The notes beneath the pieces were generated by a model. The model did not search any database. It was not told where the DNA came from and saw only the letters and a list, made by a program, of their open reading frames with translations. From assembly GCF_029351045.1 (NCBI RefSeq), contig NZ_JARKIN010000001.1, positions 865,001-929,000 on the forward strand: 64,000 nucleotides of DNA, read 5' to 3'. Shown piece by piece: positions 18,779-27,570 of this stretch (position 1 is the first letter of the stretch; the number at the start of each line of letters is the position of its first letter). The stretch is from Streptomyces sp. WMMB303. GTDB lineage: Bacteria > Actinomycetota > Actinomycetes > Streptomycetales > Streptomycetaceae. A program made the translations under genes and the position numbers.

Positions 18779-19837
18779 CTAGTCGGCGACCCCGGCCTGC
18801 TCCAACGCGTCGACCCCGGCGCGCAGCCCGGCCAGCCGCTCCTCGAGCGAGAACCCGGCCGGGGCCAGCGAGAGCGTCGTCACCCCGGCGTCCGCGTAGG
18901 CCCGCATCCGCTCGGCGATCCGCTCCACGGGGCCGATCAGCGTGGTGGAGTCGATCAGCTCGCGCGGGATCGCCGCCGCGGCCCCCTCCTTGTCTCCGGC
19001 CAGATACTTCTCCTGGACCTCCGCGGCCTCCTTCTCGTAGCCCATGCGCTGGGCGAGCTTGTTGTAGAAGTTCTGCTTGCGGCTGCCCATGCCGCCCACG
19101 TAGAGCGCGGTGTAGGGGCGGAAGAGGTCGGCGAGCGCGTCGATGTCGTCGCCGACGGCCATCGGGACGGTCGGGCACACGTCGAAGCCCTCCATGGTCC
19201 GGCCCGCGGCCTCCCGGCCCGCCCGCAGGTGCTGGAGCGTGGTCTCCTCGGCGTGCTCCGGGGAGAAGAAGACCAGCAGCACCCCGTTGGCGATCTCGCC
19301 GGTCTGCTCCAGGTTCTTGGGACCGATCGCCGCGATGTAGAGCGGGATCTCCGCACGCTCCGGGTGGACTGTCAGCTTGATCGGCTTGCCGGGTCCGCCG
19401 GGCAGCGGGAGCGTCCAGTGCTGCCCCTCGTAGGACAGCCGCTCCCGGGACATCGCTCGCCGGATGATCTCGACGTACTCGCGGGTGCGGGCCAGCGGCT
19501 TGTCGAACTTCACCCCGTACCACCCCTCGGACACCTGCGGGCCCGAGACGCCCAGGCCGAGCCGGAAGCGGCCGCCGGAGAGCGAGTCGAGCGTGGCGGC
19601 CGTCATGGCCGTCATGGCGGGTGCCCGCGCCGGGATCTGGAAGATCCCGGAGGCCACGTCGATCTGTTCGGTGTGGGCCGCCACCCAGGTGAGCACCGTG
19701 GCGGCGTCCGAACCGTACGCCTCGGCCGCCCAGCACACGTCGTAGCCGAGCCGGTCGGCCTCCTGTGCGACGGCGAGGTTGTCCGCATCCATCCCGGCAC
19801 CCCAGTAGCCGAGGTTGATGCCCAGTCGCATCCCCAT
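18779..19837 (-). CDS. LLM-class F420-dependent oxidoreductase
   Basis: This 352-aa TIM-barrel protein of the luciferase-like monooxygenase family resembles the Rv3520c-type, probably coenzyme F420-dependent, oxidoreductases. Typical features are MRLGINLGYWGAG, VCWAAEAYGSDAATVLTW, SGIFQIPARAPAMTAMTAA, RLGLGVSGPQVSEGWYGV and PLYIAAIGPKN. ATG 19837 gives MGMRLG; ATG 19831 is an alternative. It is divergent from the aldo-keto reductase gene, with a 14-bp palindrome in the shared 80-bp promoter region. The substrate is unknown. Confidence 0.88.
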   Translation of the reverse strand: MGMRLGINLGYWGAGMDADNLAVAQEADRLGYDVCWAAEAYGSDAATVLTWVAAHTEQIDVASGIFQIPARAPAMTAMTAATLDSLSGGRFRLGLGVSGPQVSEGWYGVKFDKPLARTREYVEIIRRAMSRERLSYEGQHWTLPLPGGPGKPIKLTVHPERAEIPLYIAAIGPKNLEQTGEIANGVLLVFFSPEHAEETTLQHLRAGREAAGRTMEGFDVCPTVPMAVGDDIDALADLFRPYTALYVGGMGSRKQNFYNKLAQRMGYEKEAAEVQEKYLAGDKEGAAAAIPRELIDSTTLIGPVERIAERMRAYADAGVTTLSLAPAGFSLEERLAGLRAGVDALEQAGVAD

Positions 19838-19853
19838 CCCGCACCCACTTCCC

Positions 19854-19867
19854 TTACTGACCAGTAA
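19854..19867. promoter_or_regulatory. Palindrome in a divergent promoter, candidate operator
   Basis: TTACTG-AC-CAGTAA is a perfect 6+6 inverted repeat placed 16 bp from the oxidoreductase start and 50 bp from the aldo-keto reductase start. The shape fits a TetR-family operator; no such regulator gene is adjacent. Confidence 0.45.
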
Positions 19868-19917
19868 TGTCCCTGACCCCCGGACTCTAACGCCTGCCAC
19901 AACTACGCTCAACGCCC

Positions 19918-20964
19918 ATGGAGCGAAGGCACCTCGGCCGCACTGGCCTGCGCGTATCCCGGATCGGACTGGGCACTCTGGGCTGGGCGCGCGGCGGCGG
20001 GAGCGACCGCGCGGATCCCGGCGCGGGGCACGAGGCGCACCCGCCGCACGACCAGCACGTACGCAACGCCGCCGACCAGCTCAAGACGTTCTGGGAAGCG
20101 GGCGGCACGCTCGTGGACACCGCGGACGTGTACGGCGACGGCGAGGCCGAGTATCTCCTGGGGCGGCTGATGCAGGACCTGGTGCCGCGCCGCGACCTGG
20201 TGATCGCCACCAAAGCGGGGGGCGTACCCGACCCCGACCGTCCCTTCGACTGCTCGCGCGGCCACCTCCTGAGCGCCCTCGACGCCTCCCTCGAGCGGCT
20301 GGGCACCGACCACGTGGACCTGTGGCAGGTGCACGCCTGGGACCCGTACACGCCGCTGGAGGAGACACTCCACGCACTCGACACCGCCGTCGGCAGCGGG
20401 CGCGCCCGCTACGCCGGGGTGTGCGACGTCTCCGGCTGGCAGCTCGCCAAGGCGGGCACCTGGCAACGGGCCGCGCCCGGAGTGCGGCACCCGCTGGCCG
20501 CCACCCAGATGGAGTACTCGCTGCTGCAGCGCGGCGTCGAGCGGGAGGTGCTGCCCGCCGCGCAGGACCTCGGCATCGGGCTGCTGCCCTCCTCGCCCCT
20601 GGGACGCGGCGTACTGACCGGCAAATACCGGGCCCCCGGCCCGCCGCCGGCCGGATCGCGCGGCGCCTGTGAGCGGCTGGCCGCGTTCGTCGAGCCGTAT
20701 CTGGACGGGACCGCGGCCCGGATCACCGACGCGGTGGCCACCGCGGCCGACGGGCTCGCGCTGCCGCCGCTCCAGGTGGCCCTGGCCTGGGTACGCGATC
20801 GGCCCGGGGTGGCCGCACCGATCGTCGGCGCACGGACAGCGGAGCAGTTGGCGCAAGCGCTGTCGGTGGAGGGCCTTAGTCTTCCAGACGAGATCCGCGC
20901 GGCCCTGGACGACGTCTCGGCCCCCGTGCACCGCTACCCCGACCATGACTGGAGCGAGCTGTGA
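19918..20964 (+). CDS. Aldo-keto reductase
   Basis: This 348-aa NADPH-dependent reductase of the AKR superfamily has the catalytic tetrad visible: Asp and Tyr in GGTLVDTADVYGDGEAEYLLG, Lys in VIATKAGG, and His in LWQVHAWDPYTPLEETL. The cofactor site is in the C-terminal part (LPSSPLGRGVLTGKY and PIVGARTAEQL). It resembles YghZ/Gpr-like stress AKRs. The TGA overlaps the GTG of the next gene (GTGA), implying coupling to the RecD-like protein. Confidence 0.93.
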   Translation: MERRHLGRTGLRVSRIGLGTLGWARGGGSDRADPGAGHEAHPPHDQHVRNAADQLKTFWEAGGTLVDTADVYGDGEAEYLLGRLMQDLVPRRDLVIATKAGGVPDPDRPFDCSRGHLLSALDASLERLGTDHVDLWQVHAWDPYTPLEETLHALDTAVGSGRARYAGVCDVSGWQLAKAGTWQRAAPGVRHPLAATQMEYSLLQRGVEREVLPAAQDLGIGLLPSSPLGRGVLTGKYRAPGPPPAGSRGACERLAAFVEPYLDGTAARITDAVATAADGLALPPLQVALAWVRDRPGVAAPIVGARTAEQLAQALSVEGLSLPDEIRAALDDVSAPVHRYPDHDWSEL

Positions 20965-23144
20965 GCAACGAGAAGGCAGCCGAACTCCTCGCGGCCGTCC
21001 GCGCGGTGGAGAGCGGCGAACGCTCCGCCACCTCCTTCTTCAACGAACCCGCCGCCGGGCCGCCCTCCCGCAGCGTGCTCCGGGCGCAGCCGGGTGGCCC
21101 GGAGACCGGCCCCGCCGGCGGCGCCCGCCCCGCCGCGGTGCCCCCGCCGGGGCGTACGGAGCGCCCGGGACGGCAGGACGGCCCGGTCACCGTCCCGGAG
21201 GGGGTGCGCGCCCTGCTGGCGGAGGGCGGGGCTCCGGAGGGGCTGGCCCGGCGGGTCGCCGAGACGCTCGGGGAAGGCGCGGAGAGCGTGCTGCGCGCCG
21301 ACCCCTGGCAGCTCCTCGCGGTTCCCGGGGTGCTCCCCGAGCAGGCCGACGGCTTCGCCCGGGCGCTGCTGGGGGACGAGGCGGGGCCGGGCGACCCGCG
21401 GCGGGCGGTGGCGCTGGTGGTCCGGCTGCTGGAGCGCGCGGCGCTGCGGGGCGACACGGTGCTGCCCCCGGACGCCCTGGGCAGGGGCCTGGCCGGGCAC
21501 GCGGTACCGGACCCGGAGGAGGCCGTGCGGCAGGCCGTGGACGCGGGGGCCGTCCTGGTCTTCGAGGACGCGCTGGACGCGGGGCCGGTCGCCTCGGCCA
21601 TGAGCGAGAGCGACGTCGAGGAGGAGGAGCGCCCGGTCACCCTCCTGGTGGGCCTGGACCGGTACGCGCTCGCGGAGGAGAGCCTCGCCGACGGGCTCGC
21701 CCGCATCGCGGGGACCTTCGCGTCCGCGGAGACGGCCGGCGCCTCGGCGGACGGTCCGGGGAGCACGGCGGACCCCGCAGAACCGGCGAACCGGGCGGAC
21801 CGCGCTCCGGCCGGAGCCGCGGGGGCCGACGAGGACTGGGCGACGGCCGCCGAGAGCGCCCCCACCTCCTCGGCGCGCGAGCTGATCCGTGCGGTGGCCG
21901 GAAGCGGACTGGTCACCCATACGGGTGGTGAGGCGTCCCGTGCCGAGGTCGCCGCCGTGGTGGTCGCGGCGCGGGCGCTCGGGCTGCGTACCGCGGTCCT
22001 CACCCATACGGACGAGGGCCGGGAGCGCATGGCCCGCCTCCTCGCCGAGTATCCGGCCCCCAGCCCGGACAACGACCCGGACCGCGCCCCGGACAGCGGT
22101 GACCCGGACGGCGGCGATCCGGCCCCGGCCCCGGGCTGCGCCACCGTCGCCGGGGTTCTCGCGGGCACGGACGGGCCGGAGCGGGATGCGGAAGGAGGGC
22201 TCCGCGTCGACCTGCTGGCCGTCTGCGACGCGCCGCAGTTGGACGCGGAGACGGCCGCGGCACTGCTGGAGGCGCTCCCGGACGGGGCACGTCTGCTGCT
22301 CAGCGGAGACCCGGGCGTGCTGGGCGCCGCGGGCCCCGGGCAGGTGTTCGGGGACCTGATGGCGGCCCGGTACTGCCCGCACGTCGCCTCCCGCACCCCG
22401 GACCCCGGACCGATCGGCGAGCTGGTCTCGGGCATCGGCATCGGAGAGCTGAACCAGGTGGCGGCGCCCGGCAAGGAGGTGGTGATCGTCCCTGTCGCCG
22501 ACCCCGGCGAGGCCGTCCACCGCACGGTCCAGCTGGTCAAGGACTCGGTGCCCCGGGCACTCGGCGTCCCGGCCGCCGGAACCCAGGTGATCACCCCGGG
22601 GCACGGCGGCTCCGCCGGCACCCGCGCGCTCAACGCCGCCCTCAAGGAACAGCTCAACCCGGGCCCGGGCCGCTTCGGCGGCTTCGACCCCGGCGACCGG
22701 GTCGCCCACTCCCCCGCGCCGGGCCGCACCCGCATCGGCACGGTCGCCGCGGCCGACACGGACGGCCTCCAGCTGGCCTGCGGGGACCACCAGGTGACGG
22801 TCCCGCCGGAGCGGGTGCCCGAAACGGTGCGGCACGGCTGGGCCGTGACGGCCCACCAGGCCGCCGGGATCCGCTGGCCCGCCGCCGTCGTGGTGCTGCC
22901 CGGGGACGCCACGGAGGCATTGACCCGGGAGTGGGTCTACACGGCCTTCGGCCGGGGCGAGCGCCATCTGTCGGTCGTGCACGGAGCGGGCGACGCGCTT
23001 CCCCGCGCGGTGGCCTCGGCCGCGTCCCGGGAGCGGACGACCCGGCTGCGGACCCTGCTGACCGAGTCGGCCCGCGCCGCCGAGGCGGCGCGGGCGGCGG
23101 AGACGGCGGAGGCGACCCCAGCGGCGGGGACGGCCGACGGCTGA
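20961..23144 (+). CDS. RecD2-like helicase-fold protein lacking Walker A (HhH-containing)
   Basis: This 727-aa protein has the order of RecD2/YrrC helicases: a helix-hairpin-helix region (DPWQLLAVPGVLPEQADGFA), a wing region, then two RecA-like domains. The first domain should carry GxxGSGKT, but the sequence reads VAGSGLVTHTGGEASR, without the Lys-Thr. The motif II/III region is recognisable but altered (CDAPQLDAETAAALLEALP then LLLSGDPGVLGAAGPGQVF). The C-terminal motif V/VI equivalent is AVTAHQAAGIRWPAAVV...LTREWVYTAFGR. The acidic linkers vary. I infer a catalytically dead RecD-like protein with a possible DNA-binding or structural role. GTG 20961 overlaps the AKR stop. Confidence 0.75.
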   Translation: MSNEKAAELLAAVRAVESGERSATSFFNEPAAGPPSRSVLRAQPGGPETGPAGGARPAAVPPPGRTERPGRQDGPVTVPEGVRALLAEGGAPEGLARRVAETLGEGAESVLRADPWQLLAVPGVLPEQADGFARALLGDEAGPGDPRRAVALVVRLLERAALRGDTVLPPDALGRGLAGHAVPDPEEAVRQAVDAGAVLVFEDALDAGPVASAMSESDVEEEERPVTLLVGLDRYALAEESLADGLARIAGTFASAETAGASADGPGSTADPAEPANRADRAPAGAAGADEDWATAAESAPTSSARELIRAVAGSGLVTHTGGEASRAEVAAVVVAARALGLRTAVLTHTDEGRERMARLLAEYPAPSPDNDPDRAPDSGDPDGGDPAPAPGCATVAGVLAGTDGPERDAEGGLRVDLLAVCDAPQLDAETAAALLEALPDGARLLLSGDPGVLGAAGPGQVFGDLMAARYCPHVASRTPDPGPIGELVSGIGIGELNQVAAPGKEVVIVPVADPGEAVHRTVQLVKDSVPRALGVPAAGTQVITPGHGGSAGTRALNAALKEQLNPGPGRFGGFDPGDRVAHSPAPGRTRIGTVAAADTDGLQLACGDHQVTVPPERVPETVRHGWAVTAHQAAGIRWPAAVVVLPGDATEALTREWVYTAFGRGERHLSVVHGAGDALPRAVASAASRERTTRLRTLLTESARAAEAARAAETAEATPAAGTADG

Positions 23145-23189
23145 GCCGGAGCGGCCGCGACGCGGGGGCGATCCGCCGTGCTGCCCGCG

Positions 23190-24008
23190 CTACCTGCGGC
23201 GGGCGGCGGACACCCCGACGCCATCACCGTCCTCGTCGTAGCCCTCCTCCTCGTAGCCGTCCTCGTCGTCGTCCGCTTCCTCGCCTTCGCTGCGGGCCTC
23301 GAGGACCAGGTCCTCCTCGTCCTCGTCGAAGACGGAGGAGACGTCGAAGCGGCAGACCACGCGCTGCGAGTCCGCCTGGTCGAACGGGGCGGACAGCCAC
23401 TCGCCGGGCTCGGCGGGCTCGTCGACCGCCGTGACCCAGAGGGTGGAGTCGCCCTCCTCCAAGCCGAACTCCTTGTGGCGAGTGGCGATCTCGTCCGGCT
23501 CGAACTCGCCGAAGAGGACCCCGAGCGCGGCGTGCACGCTGTTGCCCGGTGCCGCGCCCTCGAGGCGCTCGTCCTCGGCGGAGTCCGGGTCCAGCTCGGT
23601 GATGCGCTCGGCCTGAGCCTGCAGCCGGTGCGGCTCGGAGATGACATAGTCCCGCCGGATCAGGACACTCAGCGCGGTGGGCACATCGGGTCCCGTGTAG
23701 GCCGGGAGGCTCTCGCTGCTGGGGATCTCGAACGGGGTGACCTCGTCGTAGACCTCGTACAGCAGCTCGTCGTAGGTCTCCCCGGCGGCGGCCAGCGCGT
23801 CGAAGGCGGCATAGACGGCGGAGTCGAGTTCGGCGGCGTACTGCTCAGCCGACGACGCGTCCCGCTCACCCGCACCACCCGCTCCGGCAGGCACCCGGGA
23901 TTCCCCCGCGCGGCGCTCGACGGCTTCGAGGTGCCGGTCCAGCGCGGCTTTGACCGCTTCGGCGGCGGCGCGTACGTCGGCAGCGGTGGGCTGCGCAGCA
24001 TCAGACAT
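23190..24008 (-). CDS. Conserved Streptomyces hypothetical protein with acidic tail
   Basis: This 272-aa protein is of unknown function. It has a helical N-terminal third (DVRAAAEAVKAALDRHLEAVERR), a middle domain (YDELLYEVYDEVTPFEIPSSE... LIRRDYVISEPHRLQ) and a highly acidic C-terminus ending AARRR. ATG 24008 (MSDAAQPTAAD) is preferred over an in-frame ATG 13 codons upstream. There is no signal peptide and no enzyme motif. Confidence 0.75.
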   Translation of the reverse strand: MSDAAQPTAADVRAAAEAVKAALDRHLEAVERRAGESRVPAGAGGAGERDASSAEQYAAELDSAVYAAFDALAAAGETYDELLYEVYDEVTPFEIPSSESLPAYTGPDVPTALSVLIRRDYVISEPHRLQAQAERITELDPDSAEDERLEGAAPGNSVHAALGVLFGEFEPDEIATRHKEFGLEEGDSTLWVTAVDEPAEPGEWLSAPFDQADSQRVVCRFDVSSVFDEDEEDLVLEARSEGEEADDDEDGYEEEGYDEDGDGVGVSAARRR

Positions 24009-24055
24009 AGTGCAGACGCTATCGGCATACGGGGTCCGCACGCACAATAGAGACG

Positions 24056-24244
24056 ATGCCGGAATACGAATTTCGCGATGTGTACGTCCCTCGGGACGTC
24101 TCCCGTAAGGCCGCGACCCAACTGCTGACCGACCAGGCGGAGTACGGGCATTGGGAGCTGGCCCGTACCCGGCTGTATCCCGACGGCAGCCGCCGGGTGC
24201 GGCTGCGCCGCCGCATCATCCGCCAGCTTCGCCCGACCTGGTGA
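24056..24244 (+). CDS. DUF5703 family small basic protein
   Basis: This 62-aa protein (MPEYEFRDVYVPRDVSRKAA...) matches the DUF5703 family conserved in actinomycetes. The second half is arginine-rich (LYPDGSRRVRLRRRIIRQLRP). The start is close to that of the divergent hypothetical gene, giving a 47-bp shared promoter region. The function is unknown. Confidence 0.8.
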   Translation: MPEYEFRDVYVPRDVSRKAATQLLTDQAEYGHWELARTRLYPDGSRRVRLRRRIIRQLRPTW

Positions 24245-24322
24245 CCGCCGGTCGCGGGTGACCCCACCATGCGGGGTGGCCGTCGCCGCGGAGCGGGAGC
24301 GCCGAGAGAGGAAGCCGGTGGG

Positions 24323-24371
24323 AAGCCGAGAGGGAGCGGGCCCGGCGGTGCGGAGCCCGCTCCCTCGGCTT
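24323..24371. terminator. Strong hairpin between convergent DUF5703 and chpC genes
   Basis: AAGCCGAGAGGGAGCGGGC pairs with GCCCGCTCCCTCGGCTT (one bulge) over a 13-nt loop. The rest of the 228-bp gap shows no gene. Confidence 0.8.
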
Positions 24372-24472
24372 GCCCGGCGCGGCAGCTGCGGCTGCGGCGC
24401 CGGAGCACCGGCCCGCGCGTCAGGTCGCGGGATGCCGGTCGATCACAGCACCGGAGTCGGCGCTGCGTGCCA

Positions 24473-25357
24473 TCAGCGCTTGGCGGCGGGCCGGGAGCGC
24501 CGGTAGAGCACGTATCCCCCGGCGAGCATGCCCAGGCTGACCGGCGCGGCGATGCCGAGCTGCGAGCCGGCACCGGTGTGCGCCAGCTCCCCGCCGTCTT
24601 CCGGAGCGCCGGAGACCTGGGCCGCGGCAACAGTTTCCGGCGTGGACGGAGCGTGCACCTCGCCCGAGCTTCCGGGCTGGGTGGGCGTCTGCGGAGTGGA
24701 CGGCTCACCTGGCTCGTCGGGCGTGGTGGGCTGCTCGGGCTCGTCCGGGTTCCCCGGCTCGTCGGGGTTGCCGGGCTCCTCCGGGTTCCCCGGCTCCTCC
24801 GGATTACCGGGCTCCTCCGGGTTCCCCGGCTCCTCCGGATTACCGGGCTCCTCCGGGTTCCCCGGCTCCTCCGGATTACCGGGCTCCTCCGGGTAGCCGG
24901 GGTCGGTGGGCCCCGGGTGCGACGGATTGGCGCAACCGTTGCCGTGCGCCGGGTTGAGCGCGCCGACCACGTCCACGGTGTTGCCGCAGACGTTCACCGG
25001 CACATCCACCGGCGCCTGGACGTTGTTGCCCGAACCGACGCCGGGCGAGTCGTGCGCGGTGCCCTGCGCGTGGGCCCCGCTTCCGCCCTGCTGGCTGCCG
25101 CCACCGTTTCCGGTGCCGTTGCCGCCGCAGCTGTTGCCGGACGCCGGGTTGAGCAACCCGACGACGTTGACGGTGTTGCCGCAGATGTTCACCGTGACGT
25201 TCACGGGCGCCTGGGCGGTGTTGCCGGAGAGTACTCCCGGCGAGTTCGCGCCGGCGCCCTGGGCGCCCGCGTCGGCGAACGCGGTCCCCCCGGAGACCGC
25301 GAGGAGGCCGCCTGCGGCGGCCATGGTGATCAGGCCCTTTCTGGTGCCCTGACGCAT
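24473..25357 (-). CDS. chpC: Long chaplin ChpC, cell-wall-anchored
   Basis: Chaplins are secreted amyloid-forming proteins that coat aerial hyphae; long ones are anchored to peptidoglycan by sortase. This 294-aa precursor has a signal peptide (about residues 1-29, ending AFADA) and two chaplin domains (NSPGVLSGN...CGNTVNVVGLLNPASGNSC and DSPGVGSGN...CGNTVDVVGALNPAHGNGC, each with two Cys). A Pro/Glu-rich spacer of PEEPGN repeats follows, then the sorting signal LAHTG (258-262), a hydrophobic helix and a basic tail. LAxTG is the class E sortase type used by Streptomyces. The pairing with the short chaplin chpH matches S. coelicolor SCO1674/SCO1675. Confidence 0.92.
   Translation of the reverse strand: MRQGTRKGLITMAAAGGLLAVSGGTAFADAGAQGAGANSPGVLSGNTAQAPVNVTVNICGNTVNVVGLLNPASGNSCGGNGTGNGGGSQQGGSGAHAQGTAHDSPGVGSGNNVQAPVDVPVNVCGNTVDVVGALNPAHGNGCANPSHPGPTDPGYPEEPGNPEEPGNPEEPGNPEEPGNPEEPGNPEEPGNPEEPGNPDEPGNPDEPEQPTTPDEPGEPSTPQTPTQPGSSGEVHAPSTPETVAAAQVSGAPEDGGELAHTGAGSQLGIAAPVSLGMLAGGYVLYRRSRPAAKR
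24739..24900. repeat. 18-bp tandem repeats coding PEEPGN in chpC
   Basis: Seven PEEPGN units followed by PDEPGN-type units form the wall-spanning region. The Gly-Asn codons alternate between two versions, so the DNA has a 36-bp higher-order period, indicating growth by pairwise duplication. Confidence 0.85.
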
Positions 25358-25446
25358 GATGTTGGAATCCCCTGCCTAGTGGTGGCTGTTGGTAACCGGC
25401 CAGGGGGAGGCGCACCTGCGCACCCTCCCACCCCCCGAGACCCGAG

Positions 25447-25479
25447 GGCCCCGGAGCGCGTGGCGCGTGCTCCGGGGCC
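25447..25479 (-). terminator. Hairpin downstream of chpH
   Basis: A perfect 11-bp inverted repeat, GGCCCCGGAGC and GCTCCGGGGCC with an 11-nt loop, lies between chpH and chpC. It should end or attenuate chpH transcription. Confidence 0.75.
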
Positions 25480-25525
25480 GCTCAGATGCGCATGCCTCAC
25501 CGATCGCGTCGGATGAGGCGGGACG

Positions 25526-25759
25526 TCACTGGTTGACGCAGGTGTTGCCGAAGGCCGGGTTCAGCAGCCCGATCACGGAGATCGTGTTGCCGCAGGCGTT
25601 CACCGGCACGTGGACCGGGACCTGGACGGTGTTGCCGGAAACGACGCCGGGGGAGTTCACGGCGGCGCCCTGCGCACCGGAGTCGGCAACGGCCATACCC
25701 GCACCAGCCAGCACAAGACCGCTGGTGACAGCCGCGGCGGCGATGACCTTCTTGATCAT
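25526..25759 (-). CDS. chpH: Short chaplin ChpH
   Basis: This 77-aa secreted hydrophobic protein has a signal peptide (MIKKVIAAAAVTSGLVLAGAG... to AVADS). It is followed by one chaplin domain with the conserved pair of cysteines (NACGNTISVIGLLNPAFGNTC). ChpH is one of the core amyloid chaplins for aerial growth. AGGAGGAATA precedes the ATG. The 255-bp upstream region (25760-26014) holds its promoter and the 3' side of the peptidase gene; I see no other gene there. Confidence 0.93.
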   Translation of the reverse strand: MIKKVIAAAAVTSGLVLAGAGMAVADSGAQGAAVNSPGVVSGNTVQVPVHVPVNACGNTISVIGLLNPAFGNTCVNQ

Positions 25760-26014
25760 TATTCCTCCTAGTTGGCAATACGACCCCAGCAGGGGGTCGC
25801 ACTCCCTGTAACGAGGATGGAGGAATGAGGCTACGAACTGACTAGATCATTCACCCGTCCCGGTTACTTCAGCACAGGCTGTCGATTCCAGGCCCCGCCG
25901 CACCACTCCTTCGAAGGAGACACCTCGGGGAACGGTGCGAGGATCCGGACGCTGATCGGAAAAGCGCCGGTCACAGCAGCCGATCAACGCCACCCACCAG
26001 GGCCCCGATGGACA

Positions 26015-27346
26015 TCACGCCTGATCCAGGAACCGATCCAGCACACGGACACCGAACTGGAGTCCGTCGACCGGGACCCGCTCGTCCACTCCGTGGAACA
26101 TGCCCGCGAAGTCGAGCTCCGGCGGCAGCTTCAGCGGCGCGAAGCCGAAGCAGCGGATTCCCAGGTCGTCGAAGGACTTGGCGTCGGTACCGCCCGACAG
26201 CATGTACGGCACGGCGCGCGCGATCGGGTCCTCCGCCCGCAACGACGTCTGCATGGCGTCCACCAGCGCACCGTCGAAGGTCGTCTCCAGCGCCCGGTCG
26301 GCGTGCACGTCCTCGCGCCGCACCCGCGGCCCCAGCAGCCGGTCCAGATCGGCCAGGAACTCCTCCTCGTGCCCGGGCAGGAACCGCCCGTCCACATGTG
26401 CGGTCGCCTGCCCGGGAATGACGTTGACCTTGTAGCCGGCCCCGAGCTGGGTGGGCGCGGCGGTGTTCTGCAGCGTCGCACCGATGATCTTCGCGATGCC
26501 GCCGAGCCGGGCGAGCGTCTCCTCCATGTCCTCCGGGTCCAGCTCGACGCCGAGCGCGTCGGAAAGCTCGTCCAAGAAGGAACGGACCGTCTTGGTCACC
26601 CGCACCGGAAACTTGTGCCGGCCCAGCCGTCCCACGGCCTCGCACAGCTCGGTGATCGCGTTGTCGTCGTTGGTCATGGACCCGTGGCCGGCCGTGCCGT
26701 CCACGGTGAGCCGCATCCAGTGCATGCCCTTCTGCGCCGTCTCGACCAGATACAGCCGCAGGTCCTCGTTGACCGTGAAGGAGAACCCGCCGACCTCCCC
26801 GATGGCCTCGGTGACCCCCTCGAAGAGGTCGGCGTGGTTGTCGACCAGGTGCCGCGCCCCGTAGACCCCGCCCGCCTCCTCGTCCGCGAGGAAAGCCAGC
26901 ACGACGTCCCGGGGCGGCTTGCGCCCGGCCCGCATCCGCTCCCGGACCACCGCCAGCGTCATCGCGTCCATGTCCTTCATGTCGACGGCGCCGCGCCCCC
27001 ACACGCAGCCGTCCGCGATCTCCCCCGAGAAGGGGTGCCGCGTCCAGTCGTCGGCGTTGGCGGGCACCACGTCGGTGTGCCCGTGGATGAGCAGAGCCGG
27101 GCGGGACGGATCCTCGCCCGTGATCCGCGCCACGGTCGAGGCCCGGCCCGGGCTGGACTCGATGATCTGCGGCTCCAGACCGACCTCGGCCAGCTTCTCG
27201 GCGACGTACTCGGCCGCCGCCCGCTCCCCGGGACCCTCGTTGTTGCCGTAGTTACTGGTGTCGATCCGGATCAGCTCGCGGCAGAGGTCGACGACCTCGC
27301 TCTCGGCACTAGCGGCACTCGCGGTCGCGGCACTGTCGGCACTCAC
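26015..27346 (-). CDS. M20-family metallopeptidase / dipeptidase-like hydrolase
   Basis: This 443-aa cytosolic zinc hydrolase of the M20/M25/M40 (ArgE/DapE/ACY1/CPG2) family shows the metal ligands in order: His in LLIHGHTDVVP, the bridging Asp in GRGAVDMKDMDA, the catalytic Glu pair in FLADEEAGG, and the C-terminal His in FHGVDERVP. The dimerisation domain is inserted near the middle. It lies just before the tRNA-Leu gene and marks the end of the conserved block. The specificity (amino-acyl or peptide amide) is not readable. Confidence 0.92.
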   Translation of the reverse strand: MSADSAATASAASAESEVVDLCRELIRIDTSNYGNNEGPGERAAAEYVAEKLAEVGLEPQIIESSPGRASTVARITGEDPSRPALLIHGHTDVVPANADDWTRHPFSGEIADGCVWGRGAVDMKDMDAMTLAVVRERMRAGRKPPRDVVLAFLADEEAGGVYGARHLVDNHADLFEGVTEAIGEVGGFSFTVNEDLRLYLVETAQKGMHWMRLTVDGTAGHGSMTNDDNAITELCEAVGRLGRHKFPVRVTKTVRSFLDELSDALGVELDPEDMEETLARLGGIAKIIGATLQNTAAPTQLGAGYKVNVIPGQATAHVDGRFLPGHEEEFLADLDRLLGPRVRREDVHADRALETTFDGALVDAMQTSLRAEDPIARAVPYMLSGGTDAKSFDDLGIRCFGFAPLKLPPELDFAGMFHGVDERVPVDGLQFGVRVLDRFLDQA

Positions 27347-27485
27347 GCTGCCTCCTCTTCTCGCAGGTAGACCCCCATCCTCCCGCCCGCACCGCGGTGT
27401 CCCAAGAGCCGGGTGATCGCAGTCCTCATCGGGTGCTAAGGTTTAACCCGTCGCAAGGCCGCTCACCGGCCCGGCGACACACCCG

Positions 27486-27570
27486 GTCGGGGTGGCGGAA
27501 TGGCAGACGCGCTAGCTTGAGGTGCTAGTGCCCTTTACAGGGCGTGGGGGTTCAAGTCCCCCTCCCGACA
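27486..27570 (+). tRNA. tRNA-Leu (anticodon GAG)
   Basis: The acceptor stem GTCGGGG pairs with TCCCGAC. The D-arm is in GTGGCGGAATGGCAGACGC. The anticodon stem CTAGC/GCTAG holds the 7-nt loop TTGAGGT with anticodon GAG. A long class II variable arm follows, then the T-arm GGGGG-TTCAAGT-CCCCC. No CCA is encoded. The 3' half overlaps the end of an antisense recombinase remnant, which marks it as an integration site. Confidence 0.95.
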
